A stretch of 64,000 nt of DNA from positions 536,001 to 600,000 of the forward strand of contig NZ_NSGG01000003.1 in the NCBI RefSeq assembly GCF_002295065.1. Direction: 5' to 3'. Source of the DNA: Mesorhizobium sp. WSM3859 (GTDB taxonomy: Bacteria > Pseudomonadota > Alphaproteobacteria > Rhizobiales > Rhizobiaceae). A program made the position numbers and the translations under genes. Shown here piece by piece: positions 51,413 to 62,303 of the stretch. The first letter of the stretch is position 1. Every line of letters begins with the position of its first letter. Under the pieces are notes generated by a model that was not told the DNA's origin, ran no database searches, and saw only the letters and a program-made list of their open reading frames with translations.

Positions 51413-52492
51413 ATGATCAACCTGCCCCGCGACCGTATGGATCAAGTCGTCAAGCGTTTCGACATGCTCGAAGCGCAGATGGCGGCCGGACCCGCCGCTG
51501 ATCAATATGTCAAGATGGCTTCCGAATATGCCGACATCCAGGAGATGGTGGGCAAGATCCGGTCGTTGCGCGCCGCCGAGCAGGAGCAGGCGGATCTCGA
51601 GGCGATGCTCGCCGACAAGGCGACCGACGCCGACATGCGGGCCCTGGCCGAGGCGGACCTGCCTCAGGTGGAGAGCCGCATCGAGACGCTGCAGAAGGAT
51701 ATCCAGATCCTGCTCCTGCCCAAGGACGCGGCCGATGAGAGGAACGCCATCCTCGAAATCCGCGCCGGCACTGGCGGCGACGAGGCGGCGCTGTTCGCCG
51801 GCGATCTCTTCCGGATGTATGAGCGTTATGCCGCCTCGCGCGGCTGGCGGTTCGAAGTCGTTTCGGCAAGCGACGGCGAGGTCGGCGGCTACAAGGAAAT
51901 CATCGCCTCGGTGTCGGGAAAGGGCGTGTTCGCGCATCTGAAGTTCGAATCCGGCGTTCACCGCGTCCAGCGCGTGCCGGAAACCGAAGCCGGCGGGCGC
52001 ATCCATACCTCGGCGGCGACGGTCGCCGTTCTGCCCGAGGCCGAGGAGGTCGATATCGATATCCGGCCGGAGGATATCCGCATCGACACAATGCGCGCCT
52101 CGGGTTCCGGCGGCCAGCACGTCAACACCACCGACTCGGCGGTTCGCATCACCCACCTGCCGACCGGCATCATGGTGGTGCAGGCGGAGAAGTCGCAGCA
52201 CCAGAACCGGGCGCGCGCCATGCAGATCCTGCGCGCGCGTCTCTACGACCTGGAGCGTAGCCGCGCGGATGAGGAGCGCTCGTCGTCGCGAAAATCGCAG
52301 GTCGGGTCCGGCGACCGGTCGGAGCGCATCCGCACCTACAACTTCCCGCAAGGGCGCGTCACCGACCACCGCATCAACCTCACGCTCTACAAGCTCGACC
52401 GGGTGATGATGGGCGAGCTCGACGAGGTCATCGACGCGCTGATCGCCGACCATCAGTCGAAGCTGCTTGCCGATATGAGCCTCGATGGCTGA
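51413..52492 (+). CDS. prfA: Peptide chain release factor 1
   Basis: 359-aa class I release factor reading UAA and UAG. GGQ motif at 233-235 (in GSGGQHVN) for peptidyl-tRNA hydrolysis, and the anticodon-like tripeptide region in [14 protein letters not shown]. Standard length. Overlaps prmC by 8 bases, so the pair is co-translated. The repeat upstream separates it from ptsP. Confidence 0.98.
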   Translation: MINLPRDRMDQVVKRFDMLEAQMAAGPAADQYVKMASEYADIQEMVGKIRSLRAAEQEQADLEAMLADKATDADMRALAEADLPQVESRIETLQKDIQILLLPKDAADERNAILEIRAGTGGDEAALFAGDLFRMYERYAASRGWRFEVVSASDGEVGGYKEIIASVSGKGVFAHLKFESGVHRVQRVPETEAGGRIHTSAATVAVLPEAEEVDIDIRPEDIRIDTMRASGSGGQHVNTTDSAVRITHLPTGIMVVQAEKSQHQNRARAMQILRARLYDLERSRADEERSSSRKSQVGSGDRSERIRTYNFPQGRVTDHRINLTLYKLDRVMMGELDEVIDALIADHQSKLLADMSLDG

Positions 52493-53363
52493 TCGACTGC
52501 CTGCCGCGCTCGGCCCGCTGCTCAGGGCGGCGCGCGAGCGTCTGGCCGCCGCCAGCATTGACGATCCCGCGCTCGATTCCCGGCTGATCGTGGAACATTT
52601 CTCCGGCACGACCCGCACCCAGGCCATTGCCGAACCGGGGCACGAGGTGGGTTCCGCGGCGCTTTCGGCCATCGAAGCGGCCCTGAGGCGTCGCGTCGCA
52701 GGCGAGCCGGTGCACCGCATCCTCGGCTACCGCGAATTCTACGGCTTGCGACTGTCGCTCTCACCGGAGACGCTCGAGCCGCGGCCGGACACCGAGACGC
52801 TGGTCGACGCCATCTTGCCTTTCGCCCGGGCAACTGCCGAACGGCTGGGCGAATGCCGCATTCTCGACCTCGGCACCGGCACCGGCGCCATCGCGCTGGC
52901 CCTGCTCGCCGCCGTTCCGGCTTCCACCGCGACGGGCGTCGACATTTCACCAGACGCATTGGCGACCGCGGCCGGAAATTCCCGGGTTCTGGGGCTCGGC
53001 GGGCGCTTCAAAGCCTTGCATTCCAACTGGTTCGAAAAAGTTTCGGGGTCCTACCATGTAATTGCCTCGAACCCTCCCTATATACCTAGCAGAGAGATTG
53101 GAAATCTGCAGGACGAGGTCCGGGATTTCGACCCGCATCAGGCCCTTGACGGCGGTGCGGATGGTTTGGACCCTTACCGGGTCATCGCCGCCGAAGCGGC
53201 AGGATTTCTAGAAACGCAAGGCAGAGTAGCGGTCGAGATCGGCCACACGCAGAAAAACGAGGTCAGCGGGATATTCGTGGCAGCCGGCTATGTGTTAACC
53301 GGGACACATCGCGACCTCGGCGGCAATGACAGAGTTCTGGTGTTCGAGCGGCGAAAGCCCTGA
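52485..53363 (+). CDS. prmC: Peptide chain release factor N5-glutamine methyltransferase
   Basis: 292-aa methyltransferase that modifies the glutamine of the GGQ motif in RF1 and RF2. Motif [17 protein letters not shown] (about 125-140) and the catalytic NPPY at 196-199. Overlaps prfA by 8 bases, a classic arrangement. Followed by a 305-base gap in which I see no gene or clear signal beyond the leader of the next gene. Confidence 0.96.
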   Translation: MADRLPAALGPLLRAARERLAAASIDDPALDSRLIVEHFSGTTRTQAIAEPGHEVGSAALSAIEAALRRRVAGEPVHRILGYREFYGLRLSLSPETLEPRPDTETLVDAILPFARATAERLGECRILDLGTGTGAIALALLAAVPASTATGVDISPDALATAAGNSRVLGLGGRFKALHSNWFEKVSGSYHVIASNPPYIPSREIGNLQDEVRDFDPHQALDGGADGLDPYRVIAAEAAGFLETQGRVAVEIGHTQKNEVSGIFVAAGYVLTGTHRDLGGNDRVLVFERRKP

Positions 53364-53668
53364 TGCAGCGCGAAAAAACCGCTTGGCAATATAAGGGAAT
53401 GCAGTTAGGGTCCGGCTCGACCGGATGAGACGAAGCAGGCAGTGCTCCCAGCGATTCGGTTTTCCTTGGAAATAGCTGCCTTCTTGCGCAAACGACGCCC
53501 AAGCTTCGTGCGGGAATCATCCGGCAAGTGATGTAACCGGAACAGGATGGCACGTGGCGCCAACGCAATTGATGCGGGCGAACGCCGGTGAAGAAACGAA
53601 ACGGCTGGCTGCATGAGCGCCTCCGTTCGTGAATGGTTTTTTCGAAAATTCACTATGAAGAGAGTCTA

Positions 53669-54709
53669 ATGAGGCCACAACAGCAGAACAGGCGCATGCG
53701 CGGTCGCAACAACAATGGCGGCGGTGGCAACAACAACAACCGCAAGGGGCCAAATCCCCTGACCCGCACCTACGAGAGCAACGGCCCGGACGTGAAGATC
53801 CGCGGATCGGCTCAACAGATCGCCGAAAAATACGCCACACTCGCCCGTGACGCGCAGAGCTCCGGCGACCGGGTGATGGCGGAGAACTACCTCCAACATG
53901 CCGAGCACTACAATCGCATCATTGCCGCCGCGCAGGCGCAGATGCCGATCCAGAACGCCCAGCAAAACCGCGACGACTTCGACGACGATCTCGATGAGGA
54001 TCGTGACGAGTTCGATTCTGTCGGCAACACCAGCGGCAGTGGAGCCGAGGCGCCGACCGGCTCGGGGCCGCAGCCTGTGATCGAAGGTACGCCGGCGGAA
54101 CTTGCATACAACCAGGATAACGGCCGCGACAACAACCGGCGTGACAATAACCAGCGCGACAACCGCGACAACAATGGCCGCGACCGGCATCGTGATCGCC
54201 GCAACGGCGGCTACGGCCAGTATGGCCAGAACGGCCAGCGTGGCGACAACGGCCAGCGCGGCGAGCATGGCGGCCAACAGTTCGACCAGAACCGGCGCAA
54301 CGAGACCACGGCGCAGCCCGAGGCCGCTGGAGAGGCCGGACCCCAGGCCGAGCAGGCGCCGCAGTTCGACAGTTTCTCGCCGGCAGCGCTCGCCGCACAG
54401 GCCGAGCTCAACGAAGCCGCCATGGACAATGGCGGCGGTCGCCGGCCGCGTCGTCCGCGCCGCCCGCGCGGCAACTATGCCGACCAGGCCGGCAATGGCG
54501 AGCAGGGCGACCAGCCGCAGAGCGCAAGCCCAGAAAATTCAGGCGAAGCAAATCCAGGCGAAGCACATAACGCGCCGAACGACGGCGGCGAGGCCGGCGC
54601 CAAGCCCGCCGAAGAGGCAAGGCCGGCGAGCGAGCCTGTCGCCAGTGAGCCGGCGCCGGTCGCCGGCGAAGCTCCTGGCGAACCTGTGACCGCCGACGCG
54701 AACCACTGA
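53669..54709 (+). CDS. DUF4167 domain protein, Asn/Arg-rich
   Basis: 346-aa protein of unknown role. The folded part is the N-terminal DUF4167 domain (about residues 1-90, with GRNNNGGGG, then RTYESNGPDVKIRGSAQQIAEKYATLARDAQ and DRVMAENYLQHAEHYNRI). The rest is disordered: an acidic run (about 105-120), repeats of DNN/RDN and GQ/NG (about 150-215), an RRPRRPRRPRG basic patch near 265-275 and an Ala/Glu tail. The basic patches and Asn-rich low complexity suggest nucleic-acid or condensate behaviour (inference). ATG at 53669 with GAGAG eight bases upstream. Confidence 0.85.
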   Translation: MRPQQQNRRMRGRNNNGGGGNNNNRKGPNPLTRTYESNGPDVKIRGSAQQIAEKYATLARDAQSSGDRVMAENYLQHAEHYNRIIAAAQAQMPIQNAQQNRDDFDDDLDEDRDEFDSVGNTSGSGAEAPTGSGPQPVIEGTPAELAYNQDNGRDNNRRDNNQRDNRDNNGRDRHRDRRNGGYGQYGQNGQRGDNGQRGEHGGQQFDQNRRNETTAQPEAAGEAGPQAEQAPQFDSFSPAALAAQAELNEAAMDNGGGRRPRRPRRPRGNYADQAGNGEQGDQPQSASPENSGEANPGEAHNAPNDGGEAGAKPAEEARPASEPVASEPAPVAGEAPGEPVTADANH

Positions 54710-54735
54710 CCGAAACGCCATTCAGGCATTTGCAG

Positions 54736-54763
54736 ACGGCGGGGATCTTTCTCCGCCGTTTTC
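54736..54763 (+). terminator. Rho-independent terminator after the DUF4167 gene
   Basis: ACGGCGG and CCGCCGT with TTTTC following, 26 bases past the stop. The stem and T-run are typical. Confidence 0.75.
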
Positions 54764-54775
54764 GTTCGTGCGCGG

Positions 54776-54872
54776 CTAAAGCGCGTCGCGGCGCGCTTTA
54801 GCTCTCTTTGCTCAATGCATGTCGCTTGCCCCAAAACCGCCGCGCACTTTTGGGGCGACATGCGGTGGCATA
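54776..54872. repeat. Two palindromic repeats before clpB
   Basis: CTAAAGCGCG...CGCGCTTTAG (54778-54801) and ATGTCGC...CCCCAAAA with TTTTGGGGCGACAT (about 54826-54862). Both are hairpin-forming intergenic repeats of Rhizobiales type. They lie upstream of the heat-shock promoter; the 311-base gap between DUF4167 and clpB holds only these, the terminator and the promoter. Confidence 0.65.
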
Positions 54873-54898
54873 TTCTGCTTTGATCGACATCAAGGCGT

Positions 54899-54927
54899 CT
54901 TGAGGGACTGCACCCCATACACCATAT
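54899..54927 (+). promoter_or_regulatory. RpoH (sigma-32) promoter of clpB
   Basis: CTTGAG-N17-CCATAT matches the alphaproteobacterial heat-shock consensus (CTTGAA-N17-CCATAT in related species) with one mismatch. Transcription would start near 54934, leaving a leader of about 87 bases. Confidence 0.65.
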
Positions 54928-55020
54928 CTCGGCTGAACAGGGCTCGGCTCTTCTGAGCGGGTCCGTCACCGCAATCTGATCCGGTGCCGCAAAGCGGGCC
55001 GGTGATGGAAGGAGACAGAT

Positions 55021-57627
<2,607 letters not shown>

Positions 57628-57651
57628 TCCCCGGCACGTTGGAATGAACAG

Positions 57652-57690
57652 GCGCGTCGCACCCGACCGGTGCGGCGCGCTTTGCTATTT
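57652..57690 (+). terminator. Rho-independent terminator after clpB
   Basis: GCGCGTCGCACC pairs with GGTGCGGCGCGC (one G-T wobble) around a short loop, then TTTGCTATTTT. 25 bases past the clpB stop. Confidence 0.8.
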
Positions 57691-57741
57691 TCGGGGACTG
57701 CCCATAATCAGCTGCCGATTCGGATGACCGGGAAGGGCTCG

Positions 57742-58110
57742 ATGAAGCTCGACGACTACAACCACTTCTGCGCTTCATTGCCCGCGACGACGCATGTCGT
57801 CCAGTGGGGCGGCGCCCATGTCTGGAAGGTCGGCGGCAAGGTGTTCGCCATCGGCGGCTGGAACGACGGCGGCGAGCTTTTCGTCACCTTCAAATGTTCC
57901 GAGATGGCCTATGACGTGCTCAAGGATCAGCCAGGTTGCCGGCCGGCGCCCTATCTCGCCTCGCGCGGCATGAAATGGATCCAGCGCCAGACAAGCCAAA
58001 GCATGGATGATGCGGCGCTTCAGGACTATCTGCGCGAAAGCCACCGCCTGGTCGTCCTGAAGCTGACCAGACAGGCACGCAGGCAATTGGGGCTCGCGCC
58101 GACTAGCTAA
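57742..58110 (+). CDS. MmcQ/YjbR family DNA-binding-like protein
   Basis: 122-aa protein of the YjbR (CyaY-like fold, DNA binding) family. Pattern seen: CASLPATTHVVQWGGAHVWKVGGKVFAIGGW and LFVTFKCSEMAYDVLKDQPGCRPAPYLASRGMKWIQ. Function is unknown; a nucleoid role is suspected. ATG at 57742 is preceded by GGAAGGG at good spacing; an ATG six codons earlier is possible. Confidence 0.85.
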   Translation: MKLDDYNHFCASLPATTHVVQWGGAHVWKVGGKVFAIGGWNDGGELFVTFKCSEMAYDVLKDQPGCRPAPYLASRGMKWIQRQTSQSMDDAALQDYLRESHRLVVLKLTRQARRQLGLAPTS

Positions 58111-58239
58111 TGTTCCTCAAGGCATTGGAAAGCCGCCATCTTCATGCCCGGTTCATGTTGGAACCTTAATTTGGGTAACTGGTTTGCTGGCGAAGATTCG
58201 CCCGCCAGAAACCAGAGTCGACCGGAGAGCTTGACCCTC

Positions 58240-59775
58240 ATGCTGCGCTTGATCTTTTCCTTTTCGGCACTCGCGGCCGGGCTGGCGTCTTGCGGCGCGT
58301 TCGCCGCGCCGAGCGTGGATGGCCCGCAAGGCGTGCGCCCGGCTGAGCGCGGCGCGCTGATGCTGGCCCAGGAAGGCAATATCGATATCTATTACGACGC
58401 CAGGGGCAATCGGGTGCTGGTCGATGCCGACACCGGTAAGGTCATCGCCATCCAGCCGCCGGGGAGCAGGCTCGACCGCCGCGCACTTCGCCGGCAGCGC
58501 ATGCAGGAGCTCGGCCGCGCGCCGGCCGAGGACGACGACCGCTACTATCTCGACAATCCCGAGGACATGGCTCGCTTCCGCCGGCGGCAGCTGGAGGAGA
58601 ATGGCCGGGTCATCCCGCCGCCGGTCGACGAATACGATCCCAACGGCGACGACAGTTCCGTCGATGCCTATCCGCCGGCGCCCAACAATGATGAAGGCTA
58701 TGCCACCACCTACCCGGGGGAGCCGAATTCCAATACCATCAAGCGCCAACCGCTGAACGAGGCGTCGATCGATCCGGAGCAGCCGGGCCAGGGCGAGGTG
58801 CTGCAGACCAATCCGGAGGCCTCGTTGCCGCCGAACACGGGCGGCAAGGCCAGTGTCGATCCGTCGCTGTCGCTCGGGGTGCGTCAGGATGTTGCCGCGC
58901 TGCAGGTGCTGCTTGATCGCGGCGGCGCCTCGCCGGGCGTGATCGACGGGCGCTTCGGCTCCAATGTCGACAAGGCGCTGGCCGCCTATAACGAAATAAA
59001 CGGCACGAATCTGAAATCGACCGATGCGGTTGGCATCCAGGCGGCGCTCGCCCAGTCGGGCGGCGACCCCTTTGCGTCCTACACGATCACGCCAGAAGAT
59101 GTGGCCGGCCCGTATGTCGCCTCGGTTCCCGAGGACTACAGCCAGAAGGCCAAGCTCGACTGCATGTGCTACACCTCGGTCACCGAGGCGCTGGCCGAGC
59201 GTTTCCACATGGACGAGACCTATCTGAAGTCGATCAACAAGGGCGTCGACTTCAATCGCCCCGGCACGATGATCAAGGTCGCCAATTTCGGCAAGCTGGT
59301 CTCGACGCCGGTGACGCGCATCGTCGCCGACAAGACCAAGAAGGAAGTCTACGCCTATGATGGCAGCGGCAAGCTGGTCGCGGCCTATCCGGCGACCATC
59401 GGCTCGGCCGACACGCCGTCGCCGACCGGCATCCATGCTGTCTCGCGCATCGCGCTCGACCCGAACTACACCTACAATCCCAACATCAATTTCAAGCAGG
59501 GCCAGAACGACAAGATCCTGACCGTCCCGCCGGGGCCGAACGGTCCGGTCGGCTCGGTGTGGATCGCGCTCGACAAGCCGACCTACGGCATCCATGGCAC
59601 CCCCGAGCCCTCCAAGATCGGCAAGACCGAGAGCCATGGCTGCGTGCGCCTGACCAACTGGGATGCGCGCGAGCTTGCCAAGCTGGTGTCGCCGGGCGTC
59701 ACGGTGGAATTTGTCGGCGGACCAACAATCGCGGAGGTCGGCGGGACCTCAACCGATGAGTTTACGCAGCAGTGA
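58240..59775 (+). CDS. L,D-transpeptidase with peptidoglycan-binding domain
   Basis: 511-aa exported murein cross-linking enzyme. Signal peptide MLRLIFSFSALAAGL to AFA, a disordered Pro/Asn-rich region (about 60-210), a PG_binding_1 domain (about 215-260: DVAALQVLLDRGGASPGVIDGRFG), and a YkuD domain (about 350-510) with the catalytic motif HGTPEP.K.G followed by SHGCVRLTNWD (Cys468). Makes 3-3 cross-links or attaches proteins to murein. The last 27 bases overlap the convergent TMEM175-type gene. Confidence 0.93.
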   Translation: MLRLIFSFSALAAGLASCGAFAAPSVDGPQGVRPAERGALMLAQEGNIDIYYDARGNRVLVDADTGKVIAIQPPGSRLDRRALRRQRMQELGRAPAEDDDRYYLDNPEDMARFRRRQLEENGRVIPPPVDEYDPNGDDSSVDAYPPAPNNDEGYATTYPGEPNSNTIKRQPLNEASIDPEQPGQGEVLQTNPEASLPPNTGGKASVDPSLSLGVRQDVAALQVLLDRGGASPGVIDGRFGSNVDKALAAYNEINGTNLKSTDAVGIQAALAQSGGDPFASYTITPEDVAGPYVASVPEDYSQKAKLDCMCYTSVTEALAERFHMDETYLKSINKGVDFNRPGTMIKVANFGKLVSTPVTRIVADKTKKEVYAYDGSGKLVAAYPATIGSADTPSPTGIHAVSRIALDPNYTYNPNINFKQGQNDKILTVPPGPNGPVGSVWIALDKPTYGIHGTPEPSKIGKTESHGCVRLTNWDARELAKLVSPGVTVEFVGGPTIAEVGGTSTDEFTQQ

Positions 59776-60381
59776 GGCGCGCGGTGCCGCGGCATAGATG
59801 AGCTGCACCAGCAGGATGAAACCTATGCCGAGCAGCGGCGTGATCAGGCACAGCGCTGCGCCGACCGCCCACAGCGCCTGCGCCTTGACGATCCGATTGT
59901 AGACGGTGCGCCGCGTTTCAGCGTCCACGTCCTCGGCGATCATGCCGTTCCTGTCGGCGTACCACCAGCTGGCGAACAGCGTGGCGCCCAGCATCAAAAG
60001 GTTCAGCCAATAGACCAGCACCGCGATCCTGAACTCGAGGAAATCGGCCAGCAGGTCGGTCGAGAAGGGCAGCAGCGCGATGAAGGCGAGAAAGCACAGG
60101 TTCAATGTCGCGAGCCTGCGATCCGACTTTGCGATCAGGCCATGCTGGGCCTGCTGGCCGAACCAGAAGATGGTCAGCGTCAGGAAACTCAGCGCATAGG
60201 TCAGGAACCTCGGCGCCAGCGCGAGGATCGCTCCGAGCAACTCGCCTTCCGAATGCACCGCCTCCTGCGACGGAACCCTGATCTCCAGCACGATCAAGGT
60301 CAGCGCGATGGCGAAGACGCCGTCGGTTATGCCGACGATGCGCCCGCGTCCTTCCGCCGACGGTTCGAGCGGCCGCTTCAT
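59749..60381 (-). CDS. TMEM175-like potassium channel (DUF1211)
   Basis: 210-aa membrane protein with six helices. First helix RIVGITDGVFAIALTLIVLEI carries the variant of the FSD motif typical of TMEM175 channels (here ITDGVFAIA). Bacterial relatives form K+-leak channels as tetramers of six-helix subunits. Its 3' end overlaps the end of the L,D-transpeptidase gene on the other strand by 27 bases; transcription read-through could matter. ATG at 60381. Confidence 0.88.
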   Translation of the reverse strand: MKRPLEPSAEGRGRIVGITDGVFAIALTLIVLEIRVPSQEAVHSEGELLGAILALAPRFLTYALSFLTLTIFWFGQQAQHGLIAKSDRRLATLNLCFLAFIALLPFSTDLLADFLEFRIAVLVYWLNLLMLGATLFASWWYADRNGMIAEDVDAETRRTVYNRIVKAQALWAVGAALCLITPLLGIGFILLVQLIYAAAPRASLLRKLIG

Positions 60382-60472
60382 GGCTTCCCCCTCTATGCAA
60401 TGCTGGAACCTAGCACGCCGCTGGCGGTTTGCATCAGGATTGGTGCCACCTCCCCACCCGGCAGAGCCGGAC

Positions 60473-60499
60473 GATTTCAGGTCGAATCGACCTGAAATC
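60473..60499. repeat. Perfect 13-bp palindrome
   Basis: GATTTCAGGTCGA-A-TCGACCTGAAATC, 27 bases with perfect arms and a one-base centre. It could be an operator or an intergenic repeat. Lies in the 268-base gap between the divergent TMEM175-type and MFS genes. Confidence 0.65.
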
Positions 60500-60527
60500 T
60501 GAATCCGTCTCTGAATCAAAAGAGATG

Positions 60528-60577
60528 GAGCATGATGTCGCCCGAAAAACCGCTTCACACTTTTCGGCATCATGCTC
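60528..60577. repeat. GAGCATGATG...CATCATGCTC palindromic repeat
   Basis: GAGCATGATG-TCGCCCGAAAA, then ACCGCTTCACAC, then TTTTCGG-CATCATGCTC. Shares the CCGCTTCACAC core with the GCAATTCC-family repeat. Confidence 0.7.
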
Positions 60578-60649
60578 GGTCGCCTGGTTTCAAGAACAGT
60601 GATGCTCTGGCTCGTTGTTGCAATCACTCCCGAGGGCTAAGCAGGAATC

Positions 60650-62203
60650 ATGTCATCCGCGAACGAAACGACTGTTGATTCGCATTCGCCCGCGCGCGCG
60701 AAGGGTACATTCTGCCCTCAGACGCAGCGAAAGTTCGTGCTGGTCGCAGCGATTCTTGCCTCGGCGCTGGGTTTCATCGACGGGTCCATCCTGGCGATCG
60801 CCATGCCGGCGCTACGCGCCGATCTCGGCGCCAGCCTGGCGGAAGCGCAGTGGATTTCCAACGCCTATGCGCTGACGCTCTCGGCGCTCATCCTGGCGGG
60901 CGGTGCTGCAGGCGACCGGTTCGGGTTGCGGCGCGCCTTCGTTACCGGCATCGCGCTGTTCATCGCCGCCTCGCTCGCCTGCGCGGTGGCGCCCGATCCG
61001 GCAGTGCTGATCGCCTTCCGCGCCATCCAGGGCATCGGCGCGGCGATCATGGTGCCGGGCAGCCTCGCCATCATCGCCAAAGCCTATCCGAAGAAGGAGC
61101 GCGGCCGGGCGATCGGCATCTGGGCCGCCGCATCGGCGCTCACCACGGCGCTCGGCCCTGTTCTGGGCGGCTTCGTTTTGACGACTTTCGGCAATGGGGT
61201 CTGGCGCGCGATCTTCGCCATCAACCTGCCCCTCGGGCTGATCTCGATCTATCTGCTTTTGGCCAAGGTGCCGGCCGACAAGCCGACCGAGAAACGCAGC
61301 CTGGATCTCGGGGGCGCCGGGCTGGCGACGCTTTCCTTCGGCCTGCTCGCCTACGGGCTGACGGCAATGAACGCCGAAGGCGGCGGAATGCTGTCAACGC
61401 CCGCGATCGTTGCCGGTGTGGCTTTGCTCTTTGTCTTCATCGCTTATGAGCGCTGGCAGCGCGATCCGATGATCGATCTCGGCCTGTTCCGGACCAGGGC
61501 CTTTGCCGGCGCCAATCTGGCGACATTCTTCCTTTATTTCGCGCTGTCGGCCAATTTGTTCTACCTGCCGATGCTTCTGATCGCCGGCTGGAGACTGAGC
61601 GAGGCCGAGGTCGGCTTCATCTTCCTGCCGCTGTCGGCGTTGATCGCGCTTCTGTCAGGGCCGGTCGGCCAATGGTCGGACCGGATCGGTCCGCGCTTTC
61701 CGATCGCCAGCGGCAGCATGGTCGTCGCCATCGCCTTTGCCGGCCTCGCTTTGCTCACGCATTTCGGCATCCACAATTTCTGGACCGGGACCTTTCCGCT
61801 GATGGCGCTGATGGGGCTAGGCATGGCGCAGGTCGTGTCACCGCTGTCGACCGCGGTCATGACGTCCGTCGAGGACAAGGACACCGGTGCCGCGTCCGGC
61901 ATCAACAATGCGGTCTCGCGCGTCGGCGGCCTGATCGCGGTGGCGGCGATGGGTTCGCTGGCGGCCTGGGTTTACGCGCGGATCATCGGCAATGCTTCCG
62001 GGGTGCCAGGTTTCGGCGAGCCGCCCGCTTCCGGGCTTGCGGCCAATCTCGATGCGGCCAGGGTGGCGGCAAGCGATTCGGCTTTCACCGCGGTCGCGGC
62101 GGTCACGGCGCTGCTTTGCGTGCTTGCTTCCCTCATCGCCTGGTTCACGGTTCCCGGACAGGCATCGCCTTGGCCGCGGCAGACAGACGAATCGCGTGAT
62201 TAG
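60650..62203 (+). CDS. MFS transporter, DHA2 (14-helix) family
   Basis: 517-aa drug:H+ antiporter-type permease with 14 predicted helices. Motif C-like region PGSLAIIAKAYPKKERGRAIGIWAAASALTTALGPVLGG (about 140-178), motif A GDRFGLRR (about 84-91). Likely exports a toxic compound or metabolite. ATG at 60650. The palindrome (60473-60499) and repeat upstream may carry its regulator site; no cognate regulator gene is adjacent. Confidence 0.9.
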   Translation: MSSANETTVDSHSPARAKGTFCPQTQRKFVLVAAILASALGFIDGSILAIAMPALRADLGASLAEAQWISNAYALTLSALILAGGAAGDRFGLRRAFVTGIALFIAASLACAVAPDPAVLIAFRAIQGIGAAIMVPGSLAIIAKAYPKKERGRAIGIWAAASALTTALGPVLGGFVLTTFGNGVWRAIFAINLPLGLISIYLLLAKVPADKPTEKRSLDLGGAGLATLSFGLLAYGLTAMNAEGGGMLSTPAIVAGVALLFVFIAYERWQRDPMIDLGLFRTRAFAGANLATFFLYFALSANLFYLPMLLIAGWRLSEAEVGFIFLPLSALIALLSGPVGQWSDRIGPRFPIASGSMVVAIAFAGLALLTHFGIHNFWTGTFPLMALMGLGMAQVVSPLSTAVMTSVEDKDTGAASGINNAVSRVGGLIAVAAMGSLAAWVYARIIGNASGVPGFGEPPASGLAANLDAARVAASDSAFTAVAAVTALLCVLASLIAWFTVPGQASPWPRQTDESRD

Positions 62204-62303
62204 CAATTCCAGGAAAAGTGTAAGCGGTTAAGCCGGGTGACTTCGCCGTAGGCTACCGTCTGGAATTGCGTCGAAAGAGGTAGAGCGGTTCCTGGAACTG
62301 CTC
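62203..62303. repeat. Extended copy of the GCAATTCC palindromic repeat
   Basis: GCAATTCCAGGAAAAGTGTA, GCGGTTAA, then GGAATTGCGTCG and GAGCGGTTCCTGGAACTGCTC. Ends are inverted (GAGCAGTTCC vs GGAATTGC). Sits directly between the convergent MFS and M23 genes. Confidence 0.7.
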
